Source: Oxalobacteraceae bacterium (GTDB taxonomy: Bacteria > Pseudomonadota > Gammaproteobacteria > Burkholderiales > Burkholderiaceae_D). From it: 64,000 nucleotides of DNA. The stretch lies in NCBI GenBank assembly GCA_900299005.1, contig OMID01000076.1, positions 20,888-84,887 on the forward strand. The letters are read 5' to 3'. Positions 30,101 through 38,624 of this stretch are shown piece after piece (the stretch's first letter is position 1; every line of letters starts with the position of its first letter). The position numbers were made by a program, and so were the translations under genes. The notes beneath the pieces were generated by a model. That model saw only the letters and a list, made by a program, of their open reading frames with translations, was not told where the DNA came from and did no database searches.

Positions 30101-31833
30101 GGATCAGGTCGATGGGCACGCTGATGGCCATCCGCCAGAGTCCAGAGATCGATACCGTCGCACAATTGAACCCACTGCAAGGCCAGTGTCTGCAATTCAT
30201 TCAACGACGGCCCTCTATCCGCTGCTGCCGTTGCCTGCTGAACGACACACAGCGCCTGCCGAAGAACGCCGATCCTGTCAACCGCTGCGCTTGCACCGAC
30301 GATGACGAGTGCGCCGCGAGCACGATCAAGCGCCAAGCTCATGTCATGCAGTACTGCGGTGGTATCCCCAGACTCGATCATCAGCCCAAGCGTTTGCTCG
30401 GCCTGCGCGAATACGGATCGCAAGGCACTCCGCGCGGCTGCCATCGCAGCCGAGTGAGTCAAGCGGAGCGGGAGGCGGTTGAGCCTGTCCCACCATGGTT
30501 TTTCAGCCACCCCGCTGCCAGCGTCGGATGAGGCAAGTGTTGCCAGCGTCTCAAGCGCCTGAGCCAACAGACTCCGTGGGGGTTCGGATTCCGCATCCCC
30601 GGATATCTCCACAGCAGCTCGCGCAATCACCAGCCCGGCGACCAGTGGCAATTCATGCGTTTCATCGCGCGTGACCAGGGCAGAGAGCGAAGCAGCGATC
30701 AATTCGAACGTCCATCCGCAGGAGAGCGCCCTGAATGCATTGGCGATCTCCTTGATGTGCTCAATGCGCTCCTTGGAATCCATCAGTGTCCATCCTGATT
30801 CAAGGGCTTCAAGACGAGCAAGCAATTCTGTTTTTTGCTCGTCCGGCAGGAGGATGTCTGCCTCCGCACTGCGTGGACTGAGCTGCCAGTCCAACATGAA
30901 ACAGTCACGCACACTCTGGCTGAAAGTGTTGACAGGCGCAAACCAAGCTATTTGGAACACTATTTCCTGAAGTAGGCTGTAAGGTAAATTCACGGAACCC
31001 AGTGAAGACCGCTGTGCGGACTGCCGGATCTCTCGCACGACCAGCGAGAGATTTTTTTTTGCAATTGCCATATCCATCGGTGCATCCGTCGCCAGCAACG
31101 CACAGTAGGCCAGGAGTACCGACCATGCAAGACGAGGCTGCTGATACCCGTGGTGAGGTTCGATCCGCTGTTGGGTCAGCTGTGCAAAAATCATCCCCAT
31201 CTTTCGAAGCGACTCTCGCAGCGTGTCTGAACCGGGTTCTGCTCGCAAAAAATCCAGCAACACCGTGTCGAGTTCAGTCACGCCAATCTCATGCCTCGTC
31301 GCTGGTGCGGCGAATGGCGAGAAACCCGCCTGCGCGACCCGCGACGCTGCGGATTCATTCGTCACTCCAAGGGAGATCATCGCGGCGGGGGATGGCACAG
31401 GTGCAGGCATCTGTGCCGCCAACTCTCTCCATGCGGGCAGTAGCCAGCCGGCCGGGACGGCATGCGCTTTCTGAAAGGACGGGAGAGATGCCAGCAGTGC
31501 CGAGCATCCCGACTGCAGCGCATGACACAAGGATGTCGAGGCACGGTCGTCGGCGGTTGATATGACCTCGAGCATGAGTCCGCACAAGCTGCCCAGCGTA
31601 TGGGCTCCGCACAAACGGAAGGCGCCACGGATGAGACGCACGTGTCGATCGGCAGTGACGATCGGTTCTTCGGGATGGTCGAGTCCTCGCCGAGACAAGC
31701 CTTCGCGCAAATTGGACAGCAAGCGCGCCAGCGTGTCGGTCAGTGCTACAAGGGCAGGTGATGGGCGCGCCGCCAGAGCCGGCACCCGACCCAGGCTCTG
31801 GCCAAGGTCGCTCTGTACAGAAGAGGCTGACAT
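27190..31833 (-). CDS. chpA: Pil-Chp hybrid histidine kinase ChpA (PilL), CheA-like
   Basis: A 1,547-residue CheA-type kinase that drives type IV pilus twitching and surface sensing. Domains by eye: an N-terminal FimL/HPt-like helical region (1-620), a first canonical HPt with EAHGLAGSSGTVG (His about 679), a second with LLHTLKGSARMAG (His about 848), a dimerisation segment, a HATPase domain with HLIRNAIVHGIELPEER (about 1127) and GRGIGMDAVKEAV, a CheW-like domain, and a C-terminal receiver (about 1420-1540) with VVDDS and LLDIEMPRMDG. P. aeruginosa ChpA has about 2,470 residues and more phosphotransfer domains, so this is a short version. It starts 11 bp after pilJ. Confidence 0.92.
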   Translation of the reverse strand: MSASSVQSDLGQSLGRVPALAARPSPALVALTDTLARLLSNLREGLSRRGLDHPEEPIVTADRHVRLIRGAFRLCGAHTLGSLCGLMLEVISTADDRASTSLCHALQSGCSALLASLPSFQKAHAVPAGWLLPAWRELAAQMPAPVPSPAAMISLGVTNESAASRVAQAGFSPFAAPATRHEIGVTELDTVLLDFLRAEPGSDTLRESLRKMGMIFAQLTQQRIEPHHGYQQPRLAWSVLLAYCALLATDAPMDMAIAKKNLSLVVREIRQSAQRSSLGSVNLPYSLLQEIVFQIAWFAPVNTFSQSVRDCFMLDWQLSPRSAEADILLPDEQKTELLARLEALESGWTLMDSKERIEHIKEIANAFRALSCGWTFELIAASLSALVTRDETHELPLVAGLVIARAAVEISGDAESEPPRSLLAQALETLATLASSDAGSGVAEKPWWDRLNRLPLRLTHSAAMAAARSALRSVFAQAEQTLGLMIESGDTTAVLHDMSLALDRARGALVIVGASAAVDRIGVLRQALCVVQQATAAADRGPSLNELQTLALQWVQLCDGIDLWTLADGHQRAHRPDPAASGLSGQSPDDSGDSGYLSNMANAGIAFMADPAARPPENVERTIDCIPDVCIADEASSHDRLEQIFIQEATQRLSRLRQDLAAWVADTAKPLPDSIACEAHGLAGSSGTVGRQRLHDAALALEGAVDYLASLPVASQHAHSDTLMQGVEALQREFQPEIQCEIQPTLESTHHLIVCADNGVASAVSDALHALWSLSRDRPDRVLSPAPTLKESSPRTIDGEACCDDTELLAVFSEEAAELLPLLAKQMGEWLATPTDESLRSGTLRLLHTLKGSARMAGQMSLGERLHRMEHEATQLQKATHLQDPDQCALRQDLAQLFLDAGLSPEPLVQAYAAPPSSVCATPQPEPPWPARAAGKAVVTPPKLRHDLLERASGSAAELLVGAARTTEAVQRHRQTVSELTDNLARLRTQLRELELQSESRITAQAQPSASAFDPLEFDRYTRLQELARMTAESLSDLTSLQRALEREVDSVTAMMSQQTRHARELQSDLRRAGMQAFSCMELRLRHLVRQVAGETGREVHFALEGAHIEIDRQQLDRLSGVLQHLIRNAIVHGIELPEERERTGKPRCGLVRLALSQQGGELRLHISDDGRGLDLARIHARAIELGVLARDAVIDDSGITELIFHPGLSTADTVTGLAGRGIGMDAVKEAVMQMGGALKVDSLPGAGTCITLGLPQLLSTRQVLVVSMGRQAIAFPASLVQQLMQPSVAALHEAIQRGSIEWHDQVMPLRSLAELLGRESAATTRAPALASHRPSVVLLRQLDQWLAIIVNEVLGHREVVVKPTGEQLVGVAGLAGAALQADGSFLLIVNPLSWFERLAQAHGIAQIPEGGDEIFHKAPLVMVVDDSLTVRRVSQRLLERRGYRVVAARHGIEALEQLREMTPAAMLLDIEMPRMDGFELLGRLRADERLKLIPIAMVTSRAAERHRSHAMQLGADAYFGKPYRDQELFDWLNSCAPTSPAPSHAA

Positions 31834-31844
31834 GCGAGCTGCCG

Positions 31845-34049
31845 TCAGGCGATGCGGAAGCGCTCGATCGCGCGCTCAAGTGCCTTGGCCAGTTCAGCTA
31901 GCTCTTGCACTGAACTGGCTGTCTGCTGAGTGCCATGCCGCGTGTGCTCGGTGACGGTCAGGATACTGTCGATATTTCGCGTGACTGCATCAGCGACGCT
32001 TGCCTGCTGTGTCGCTGAAGCCGAGATACCGGCAATCAGTTCAGCCAGATGTTGAGAGATGCGCCGGATATCACCCAGCGCCATTCCTGCAGCATCAGAA
32101 AGCCGCGCACCTTCAATGACGCCCTGTGTCGAGAGCTCCATGGCGACAACCGCTTCCTGCGCATCTTGCTGCACTGTCTTGACCAAGGTGGTGATCTGTC
32201 TTGCCGCATCACCGCAGCGCTCGGCCAGTCTTTGCACCTCTTCGGCGACGACCGCAAATCCCCTGCCCGCTTCGCCGGCGGCAGCCGCTTGTATCGAGGC
32301 ATTCAGGGCGAGGACGTGCGTCTGCTCGGTGATATCCGAAATCAGCTCGGTGATATCACCAATCTCCAGCGAGGACTCTCCCAGCCGCTTGATACGCTTG
32401 GAGGTCTCTTGTATCTGCTCTCGGATGTGCTGCATGCCCCGGATGGAATCCTGCACCGCAGTCTCTCCCTGCTGCGCTGCCTGGACCGACGATTGCGCCA
32501 CATCCGACGACTCACTCGCAGCACGCGATACCTGATGGATTTGAGCGGTCATTTGCAGCACCATCTGTCCGGTCTGCTGTATCTCGCCGGACTGCCGCTT
32601 GGACAGAGCAAGTAATTCGGTGGACATGTTGTGCGCGAGTTCGCAAGATTTACCCACCTGCAGTGCTGTCTGCCTGACCTTGCCCAGCAAACGCCTCAGT
32701 TCTTCCAGAGTGACGTTCACTGAGTCTGCAATCGCACCGGTCACGTCCTCGGATACGGTGGCTTGCACCGTCAGGTTGCCCTCGGCGATTTCCTGCAGTT
32801 CGTTCATCAGCCTGAGAATGGCCGCCTGATTTTGCTGGTTCAGTGTACGCGCAGCTTCCTCGTCCTGCATCGCTTTGCGCTGCTGCTCTTCGGCAAGCAC
32901 GCGTCTGGCCTGCGCCTCGGCGGCCTCAAGACGGCTTTGCCGCAACAGTAACCAGGCCAGCAGCAAACCCAGCAACACTGCGCTGCTGGCAAATGCGCCG
33001 ATCGCCCAGTGTGACCATCCTGCGTCGTGCTCACGATCCCGGTACGATTGCTGTAACTCGGAGAGGCGCTCACGAAGAGGTTCGTTTTCCAGAAACAGGA
33101 GACGTTCCGCTTCCTTAGCTGCGATGAATTTGCCAAGATTTGACAGGATGAGGGACAGCTGACGCCGGTAGTTATCGAAGGCTGTCTTCAGCTCGCCCAG
33201 ACGCTGCCGCGCATCCGGATGGCGTATCGGGGGTAGCCGCAGCATTTCACTGCCGTCAGTGAATCCGGCGATGATGTCGGCGAACGTATTGGCATCTTTA
33301 CCTAGCAGAAAAGCGGTGTCCTGGTTGATACCCTCAGGGGTCATGAATTCATTGGCACTCTTGCCCAATCGCTGGGTGAGCATCACCAGCTGACCAGCGG
33401 CCGCCACCTCTCGTGGCGAGCCGCCGGACTGCGCCAGCAAACTGGCGATCTGCTCGGAGATTTCGAGTAGGACCGGGCTGATCGTGTTGAGCGTTCGCAG
33501 CGTGGTGCGAAACCCTGTCAGCTCCTTTTCCATTGACAAGATCTGGGCGGCGGCCTTGTCGGATTTCAGCCATGCACTACGGATCGCGGCCATGCGCTCC
33601 TGCTCTGCACTCTCTGCCTCCGGCATTGTTCTGCCCTGCCAGTTGCCTCCGGAGGTAAGCACGCGAAGCTGCAGATTGATGGCCTCGCGACTTTGCTCGA
33701 GCTGGCGAAACGCTGCCGGATTCCCCTGTATGGCATTCGGCGCCGCTTTGCCCAGACGCTGAGAGTGCATGACCAACTCGCTGGCAATCTGCGTTCTGGC
33801 TGCAGTCATCAGCGCATGGTTGGTGCTGATCCCTGCACACACAAGCAGGCCGATCAACGCTAGCGACAATGCCAGCTGCACACCGCGCACAAACCGTTTG
33901 GAAAATCCGTTCGGCACTGGCAACAGCCGGCGTGCGAGACCTAGGCCTTGCATGACAATGGGTAGGCCAAATTGATTTGCCAAGCTTCGCCAGCGGCTGG
34001 GCACATTCTTCCGGACCCGAGCAGCAGCAGGCGAATTTTCAATGTTCAT
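31845..34049 (-). CDS. pilJ: Methyl-accepting chemotaxis protein PilJ
   Basis: A 734-residue pole-localised receptor of the Pil-Chp pathway. The ATG at 34049 is chosen because GGAG lies 8 bases upstream; the frame opens 18 bases earlier at an ATG without a ribosome site. Layout: TM1 at about residues 56-74, a periplasmic part with two helical PilJ domains ([16 protein letters not shown] and [17 protein letters not shown] are the repeated cores), TM2 at about 345-370, HAMP, and a cytoplasmic signalling coil with the tip [18 protein letters not shown] near residue 600. It should pass signals to ChpA, encoded next, through the CheW-like PilI. Confidence 0.93.
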   Translation of the reverse strand: MNIENSPAAARVRKNVPSRWRSLANQFGLPIVMQGLGLARRLLPVPNGFSKRFVRGVQLALSLALIGLLVCAGISTNHALMTAARTQIASELVMHSQRLGKAAPNAIQGNPAAFRQLEQSREAINLQLRVLTSGGNWQGRTMPEAESAEQERMAAIRSAWLKSDKAAAQILSMEKELTGFRTTLRTLNTISPVLLEISEQIASLLAQSGGSPREVAAAGQLVMLTQRLGKSANEFMTPEGINQDTAFLLGKDANTFADIIAGFTDGSEMLRLPPIRHPDARQRLGELKTAFDNYRRQLSLILSNLGKFIAAKEAERLLFLENEPLRERLSELQQSYRDREHDAGWSHWAIGAFASSAVLLGLLLAWLLLRQSRLEAAEAQARRVLAEEQQRKAMQDEEAARTLNQQNQAAILRLMNELQEIAEGNLTVQATVSEDVTGAIADSVNVTLEELRRLLGKVRQTALQVGKSCELAHNMSTELLALSKRQSGEIQQTGQMVLQMTAQIHQVSRAASESSDVAQSSVQAAQQGETAVQDSIRGMQHIREQIQETSKRIKRLGESSLEIGDITELISDITEQTHVLALNASIQAAAAGEAGRGFAVVAEEVQRLAERCGDAARQITTLVKTVQQDAQEAVVAMELSTQGVIEGARLSDAAGMALGDIRRISQHLAELIAGISASATQQASVADAVTRNIDSILTVTEHTRHGTQQTASSVQELAELAKALERAIERFRIA

Positions 34050-34260
34050 GTAATCGACTCCGTTCATGAGGGGTATCTGGCTGCACGATGAAACTGTCTC
34101 GTTGCATCACTACCAAAGTAGTAGCGCTGGCTGTAGGGGGACGCAGCAAAGTCCTGACGACGCTGGGCGCAGCAACGAAACCGGTGCAGAGTGCGGGATA
34201 GTGTCCCCCTGGCCATGAATCCGCTTGGAATCAAGAGAGCCCGCCACCGTCAAGGCTCAC
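34050..34260. other. 211-bp spacer between pilI and pilJ
   Basis: It is unusually long for genes that are otherwise tightly packed. It contains a 7-bp perfect inverted repeat GGGGGAC (34136-34142) and GTCCCCC (34203-34209), 60 bp apart, and a small CTAC/GTAG hairpin near 34112-34121. A separate promoter for pilJ-chpA is possible but none is obvious. Confidence 0.4.
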
Positions 34261-34848
34261 TCACCTGAGCGCCGCGTTGACAAATGAATGGTCAGCTAGC
34301 AGCGCTCGCACATCTAGCCTGCGCCATTCCTGATCACCGATGCGCGCCAAGTTTCCTTGCCACACAGGCTTGCCGATATCAGACGTGCGAGCCGAGATAC
34401 TGGCTTGGGGGCTTGGATCCGCATGCGCATCGAGGTCGACCAAGCCGCTCACTGCAGCCACACGCAACGCGGTGGCGATGGAAAAACGATCAGACAAGAC
34501 GATCAGTCGTCCAGCATGTTTCGGTAACTGAGACGGCGACTCATCACCCAGGAAGCACTCGAAATCCACCACCCCGGTCAGGCGGCCGCGATAATTCATC
34601 AAGCCGAGAAACCATCGCTGCGTTCCGGGCACCGGTGTCACTGCGGGCACGGGCATGATCTCCGCCGCGTCATTCAGATCGATCAGCCAGCCCTGTGCGG
34701 CAGCAAAGAAACCAAGCTGGCGAGATGGCATCGCTCTTAAGGCTTGTGCAGAGCGGGTACGTTCGGCAAGCTCGCGCTGATAGTCCCTCAGCGACTGACG
34801 GGGCTTGTTCGTCAATGACGTTGACGCGAAGGCAAGATCGCTTTTCAT
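34261..34848 (-). CDS. pilI: CheW-like adaptor PilI
   Basis: A 195-residue CheW-domain protein linking PilJ to ChpA. The N-terminal arginine-rich helix (SLRDYQRELAERTRSAQ) precedes the domain, as in other PilI proteins; LGFFAAAQGWLIDLNDAAEI and PVPGTQRWFLGLMNYRGRL are the usual CheW strands. Its start lies only 3 bp after the pilH stop, so translation is probably coupled. It is separated from pilJ by 211 bp. Confidence 0.9.
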   Translation of the reverse strand: MKSDLAFASTSLTNKPRQSLRDYQRELAERTRSAQALRAMPSRQLGFFAAAQGWLIDLNDAAEIMPVPAVTPVPGTQRWFLGLMNYRGRLTGVVDFECFLGDESPSQLPKHAGRLIVLSDRFSIATALRVAAVSGLVDLDAHADPSPQASISARTSDIGKPVWQGNLARIGDQEWRRLDVRALLADHSFVNAALR

Positions 34849-34851
34849 CTA

Positions 34852-35229
34852 TCAGCCTGTTCGCCCGAGCAGCGTTGCTATCTTCCGCAGCAGCAGCGTG
34901 GGATCGACTGGCTTGACCATGAACTCATGCGCGCCTTGACGAATACCCCATATGCGATCAGTGTCCTGATTCTTGCTTGAACAGATGATGATGGGTAAGT
35001 GCTGGGTCGAGGGGTTGCGTCGAATCTCTCTGGTTGTCTGAAAGCCGTTCTGTCCGGGCATCACGATATCCATGATGATCAGATGCGGTAGATCAGCATG
35101 AATGCACGCAAGTGCTGCTTCGCCGTTTTCGGCAACACTGACCTGATATCCCTGCGAGGACAGCAATTCGGATAAAAAATGTCGTTCGGTGGGTGAGTCA
35201 TCAACAATAAGTATGTTCTGGCGTGTCAT
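34852..35229 (-). CDS. pilH: Response regulator PilH
   Basis: A 125-residue single-domain receiver. The ATG at 35229 begins MTRQNILIVDDSPTERHFL, directly at the domain; the open frame upstream overlaps pilG and is not used. Seen: acidic pair ILIVDDS, phospho-acceptor Asp in LIIMDIVMPGQNGFQ, the switch Ser-Ser in ICSSKNQDTD, and Lys in FMVKPVDP. In Pseudomonas PilH opposes or tunes PilG and favours pilus retraction. It lies 71 bp after pilG and 3 bp before pilI. Confidence 0.93.
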   Translation of the reverse strand: MTRQNILIVDDSPTERHFLSELLSSQGYQVSVAENGEAALACIHADLPHLIIMDIVMPGQNGFQTTREIRRNPSTQHLPIIICSSKNQDTDRIWGIRQGAHEFMVKPVDPTLLLRKIATLLGRTG

Positions 35230-35300
35230 CAGGCAGGGAATCCATCGGTAGGGGTTGGCCGCTGAAACGAGACGAGAGGAATACCAACCAAAACGGCGCA

Positions 35301-35705
35301 CTAGGAGACTGGTTGCGGCAAGAGATCGCGCACGATGCGCAGCAGGCTGTCTTTGGCAAAAGGCTTGGTGAGATAAGCATTGGCACCCGCCAGCGCACCG
35401 CGTGCGCGATCAAACAGACCGTCACGCGAAGAGAGCAGCACGATCGGAAGCAAACTGAATCGCTCGCTGTTCCGTATCAGGCTGCAGGTGTGATAACCAT
35501 CAAGGCGAGGCATCAGGATGTCGCAGAACACCAGCGCTGGCTCATGATCGACGACACAGGACAGCGCCTCAAAACCGTCTTCGGCAAGAAGCACAGCATA
35601 ACCGGCCTGCGAGAGGAAGATTTCGGCGGAGCGACGTATGGTGCTGCTGTCGTCCACGACGAGAATCGCAGGCGCTGACCCGGCCTGCGCATCTGATGCA
35701 ATCAT
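35301..35705 (-). CDS. pilG: Response regulator PilG
   Basis: A 134-residue single-domain receiver and first gene of the pil-chp operon. Seen: ILVVDDSSTIRRSAEIFL, the Asp of VFCDILMPRLDGYHTC, VLLSSRDGLFDRARG and LTKPFAKDSLLRIV. The GLFDRARG segment is typical of PilG rather than PilH. It promotes pilus extension and cAMP signalling in Pseudomonas. The divergent-side gap of 177 bp to rubredoxin probably contains the operon promoter, though rubredoxin is on the same strand upstream. Confidence 0.93.
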   Translation of the reverse strand: MIASDAQAGSAPAILVVDDSSTIRRSAEIFLSQAGYAVLLAEDGFEALSCVVDHEPALVFCDILMPRLDGYHTCSLIRNSERFSLLPIVLLSSRDGLFDRARGALAGANAYLTKPFAKDSLLRIVRDLLPQPVS

Positions 35706-35882
35706 TGTGTCACCCGTTGCGATGTCTCATGAAACGGGCGCCACTCTAGCAAAAAGGGTAACTACTTAAAACATTAGCAAATCAAATTATGGCCTGATAG
35801 GCGTTTTGGCGACATATGGCGCATCGTTCAACGCCCCACTCTGCAGATCGAACCGGATCATGGGAAGTGAATCCGTGGCAGG

Positions 35883-36074
35883 TCAAATCGCGACCATCTC
35901 AAAATCATCCTTGCGGGCGCCGCACTCGGGACACGTCCAGTTCATCGGCACGTCTTCCCAGCGCGTGCCGGGCGCGATACCTTCCTCCGGCAGGCCAGCC
36001 GCTTCGTCGTACACCCAACCACAGATCAGGCACATCCAGGTTTTGAATTCTTGTTTGGTCTCGTTGTCACTCAC
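35883..36074 (-). CDS. rubA: Rubredoxin
   Basis: A 63-residue iron-only electron carrier. The GTG start at 36074 gives MSDNETKQEFKTWMCLICGW, with AAGGG upstream. The iron site is complete: CLIC near residues 16-19 and CPEC near 49-52, with the standard YDEAAGLPEEGIAPGTRWEDVP loop between. The open frame extends upstream but lacks homology there. Rubredoxin is recalled as a conserved neighbour of pilG in betaproteobacteria; its redox partner is unknown. It is divergent from thiD, with only 51 bp between the two starts. Confidence 0.93.
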   Translation of the reverse strand: MSDNETKQEFKTWMCLICGWVYDEAAGLPEEGIAPGTRWEDVPMNWTCPECGARKDDFEMVAI

Positions 36075-36084
36075 GCTACAGCCC

Positions 36085-36113
36085 TTAAAGTAAAATGCAT
36101 AGCCGCCTATCTT
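36085..36113 (+). promoter_or_regulatory. Candidate sigma-70 promoter of thiD
   Basis: TTAAAG (36085-36090), a 17-base spacer and TATCTT (36108-36113) lie 12 bases before the proposed GTG start at 36126, inside the short divergent gap with rubA. Moderate hexamer matches only. Confidence 0.35.
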
Positions 36114-36125
36114 AATCGTTTCCCT

Positions 36126-36956
36126 GTGCAAAACCAAACTTCTCCGCTCGTTTTGACCTTCGGCGTGGCCGATCCGGTCGGGGCGATCGGCATTCAGGCC
36201 GACCTTGCCGCATTGGCAGCGATGGGATGTCATGGCTTGTCCGTGATCACGGCACTATCGATTGGCGACACCACGGGGACAGAAGACACCCAGGAGGTCG
36301 AACCCGACTGGGTCGCCGATCAGGCGCGCGTGCTGCTCGAAGACATGCCTGTCGCCGCCTTCAAGGTTGGCCATATTGGGAGCGTGGAAACGGTGTCCGT
36401 CATCGCAGAGATCGTGTCCGATTACCCCGAGTTGCCACTGGTGCTGGATCCTTTCGCCACTTCATTGCCGGACCAAGGATCCGATGAAGAACTGCTGTTG
36501 GCCATGCGCGAACTGCTGATACCCCAGACGACGCTGTTGCTGGTATCGGTGGATGAGTTATCACGACTGGCCGAAACATGGCGCGAGCCCAGCCAGGACA
36601 ACATGGTCGATACTGATGCATCACAGATCATCGAATTTGGTTGTGAATACCTGTTCGTGACCGGTGTGCCCGGCGAGGCACACAGCGTGACGAATCTGCT
36701 GTTTTCCGAGAATGGGCTGGTGCGTAGCGCCAGCTGGCCGCGACAGACCGGGCCTTTTATCGGGGCAGGAAACACCTTGTCGGCAACCATGACGGCCATG
36801 CTTGCCAATGGTCTTGATGTGCCTGAGGCTGTCGCTGAAGCAGAAGAATTTACCCATGCAGCGCTGTCGCATGCTCAGCGACTTGGCATGGGCAAGCGAG
36901 TACCCGACCGGTATTTCTGGGCACGCGAAGGCGATGCAGAAACGCCGGCAACCTGA
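36126..36956 (+). CDS. thiD: ThiD-like hydroxymethylpyrimidine (phosphate) kinase, catalytic Asp replaced by Asn
   Basis: A 276-residue ribokinase-superfamily protein of the ThiD/PdxK group, placed in thiamine pyrimidine phosphorylation. The GTG at 36126 leads to MQNQTSPLVLTFGVADPVG. Seen: GIQADLAALAAMGCHGLSVI at the N-terminal substrate side, VLDPFATSLPDQ, and the anion-hole loop near the C-terminus. That loop reads GAGNTLSA, with Asn216 (codon AAC at 36771-36773) where ribokinase-fold enzymes have GAGD with the catalytic Asp, and where E. coli ThiD has GTGC. Thus activity is doubtful. It is a diverged ThiD, so substrate is inferred. Confidence 0.8.
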   Translation: MQNQTSPLVLTFGVADPVGAIGIQADLAALAAMGCHGLSVITALSIGDTTGTEDTQEVEPDWVADQARVLLEDMPVAAFKVGHIGSVETVSVIAEIVSDYPELPLVLDPFATSLPDQGSDEELLLAMRELLIPQTTLLLVSVDELSRLAETWREPSQDNMVDTDASQIIEFGCEYLFVTGVPGEAHSVTNLLFSENGLVRSASWPRQTGPFIGAGNTLSATMTAMLANGLDVPEAVAEAEEFTHAALSHAQRLGMGKRVPDRYFWAREGDAETPAT

Positions 36957-37053
36957 TTCAATGACTGTGACGAAGACAATATAACGAGTACAACAACGAC
37001 AGCCGGCGCTTGCTGGTGCGACAAAAAGATTGTTCATCACTATGGGGGCTGAT

Positions 37054-38331
37054 GTGTCCAATAACGAAACCTTGTTTGCCCGCGCACAGCGCAGTACGCC
37101 CGGTGGCGTGAATTCTCCAGTGCGCGCTTTTCGCTCGGTGGGCGGCACGCCGCGCTTTATCACGCATGCCGAAGGTCCGTGGTTCTGGGATGCCGATGGC
37201 AAGCGCTATATTGATTACATCGGTTCATGGGGACCGGCCATCGTCGGGCATGCGCACCCGGAAGTGATCAGTGCCGTCCAGCAGGCCGCCGCACGCGGTC
37301 TGTCTTTCGGCGCCCCGACTGAGGGCGAGATACTCATGGCCGAAGAAATCTGCAAGCTCGTGCCGTCAATCGAGCAAGTGCGACTGGTCTCTTCCGGTAC
37401 TGAGGCCGCAATGAGCGCACTAAGACTGGCTCGCGGTGCCACAGGTCGCGATCTGGTCATCAAGTTCGAAGGCTGTTATCACGGCCACGCAGATTCCATG
37501 CTGGTCAAGGCTGGCAGCGGCCTGCTGACTTTTGGTAATCCAACATCTTCAGGCGTGCCGGAAGATTTTACCAAGCACACAATGGTGCTCGACTTTAACA
37601 ACAGCGAGCAGCTTGAAGAGGTATTCAAAAACCTGGGCGACAAGATCGCAGCCGTGATCGTCGAGCCCGTTGCGGGTAACATGAATCTGCTACCGGCCAC
37701 ACCCGAATTCCTCCGGACGATGCGGCAGTTGTGCAGTCAGAAAGGAGCACTGCTGCTGTTTGATGAGGTGATGTCAGGTTTCCGTGTCGCGCTCGGCGGC
37801 GCACAATCACTCTACGGCATCGAGCCTGACATGACGGTGCTGGGCAAGGTGATTGGCGGTGGCTTGCCCGTTGCTGCTTTCGGCGGACGCGCCGACCTGA
37901 TGAAGCACCTGGCGCCACTTGGCCCGGTCTATCAGGCAGGCACCCTATCGGGCAATCCCGTAGCGGTCGCCGCCGGCATGACAACCCTGAAGATCATTCA
38001 GCGACCTGGCTTCTATGAATCCCTGACTGCGCAAACGACAAAACTGGTTGAGGGACTGTCAAAAGCGGCTGGCGAAGCCGGCGTGAGCTTCTGCGCACAT
38101 GCTGTCGGCGGTATGTTTGGCATCTACTTTGCGGCGCAGGTACCGGTAGATTATGCGCAGATGATGGCATGCGACAAGGAGCGCTTCAATGCCTTCTTTC
38201 ATGCCATGCTGGATCAAGGCGTGTATTTCGCACCCTCGGCATTCGAGGCGGGATTCGTCTCGAGTGCGCACGATGACGCCACGATTGACGCGACGGTGTC
38301 GGCAGCGCGTTTGGCTTTCAGCAAGCTGTGA
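37054..38331 (+). CDS. hemL: Glutamate-1-semialdehyde 2,1-aminomutase
   Basis: A 425-residue PLP enzyme that makes 5-aminolevulinate in the C5 haem pathway. The GTG at 37054 ([12 protein letters not shown]) has GGGGG six bases upstream and matches the usual N-terminus; an ATG at 37042 adds four residues. Seen: [66 protein letters not shown], and [15 protein letters not shown] with the PLP lysine at about residue 265. Its 3' end is part of a decayed tandem repeat in the following gap (38293-38561). Confidence 0.96.
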   Translation: MSNNETLFARAQRSTPGGVNSPVRAFRSVGGTPRFITHAEGPWFWDADGKRYIDYIGSWGPAIVGHAHPEVISAVQQAAARGLSFGAPTEGEILMAEEICKLVPSIEQVRLVSSGTEAAMSALRLARGATGRDLVIKFEGCYHGHADSMLVKAGSGLLTFGNPTSSGVPEDFTKHTMVLDFNNSEQLEEVFKNLGDKIAAVIVEPVAGNMNLLPATPEFLRTMRQLCSQKGALLLFDEVMSGFRVALGGAQSLYGIEPDMTVLGKVIGGGLPVAAFGGRADLMKHLAPLGPVYQAGTLSGNPVAVAAGMTTLKIIQRPGFYESLTAQTTKLVEGLSKAAGEAGVSFCAHAVGGMFGIYFAAQVPVDYAQMMACDKERFNAFFHAMLDQGVYFAPSAFEAGFVSSAHDDATIDATVSAARLAFSKL

Positions 38332-38561
38332 GTACCTGATGCGCCCGTGGATCCCGGCCTGCGCCGGGATGACAGTTTGATGTGTGTTCCACCCGGATCG
38401 TCATCTCAGCACGTGATGGTGGGAGGATCGATACAACGGTGTCGGTAACGCGTTCGGCTTTGCGCTAGCTCTCAGTGTTGGATGCGCCCGTGGATGCCGG
38501 GCTGCGCCGGGATGACAGGTTGATGTTCACTCCACCCGAAACGTCATCCCAGCGCACGCTG
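38293..38561. repeat. Two tandem imperfect copies, 143-bp period, including the hemL 3' end
   Basis: Copy A (38293 to about 38418) starts inside hemL and copy B (38436 to about 38561) follows at a constant offset of 143 bp. Shared landmarks are ACGGTGTCGG, GATGCGCCCGTGGAT and GCGCCGGGATGACAG. Each copy carries palindromes of the common CCGGCxxxxGCCGGGATGAC type, for example ATCCCGGC/GCCGGGAT at 38351-38370; an ATCCCAGCG/CGCTGGGAT stem is at 38546-38565. The first 39 bp of copy B are a relic of hemL coding sequence. Confidence 0.75.
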
Positions 38562-38624
38562 GGATCCATAGTTGCGTAACTACGGTCACCATCCAGAGGG
38601 ACCGACCTTAGCCGACCCTCAAAC
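38332..38624. other. Convergent gap between hemL and corA
   Basis: No gene is seen. Apart from the tandem repeat, the hairpins at 38351-38370 and 38546-38565 may act as transcription stops for the two convergent genes, although no T-run follows either stem. Confidence 0.45.
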
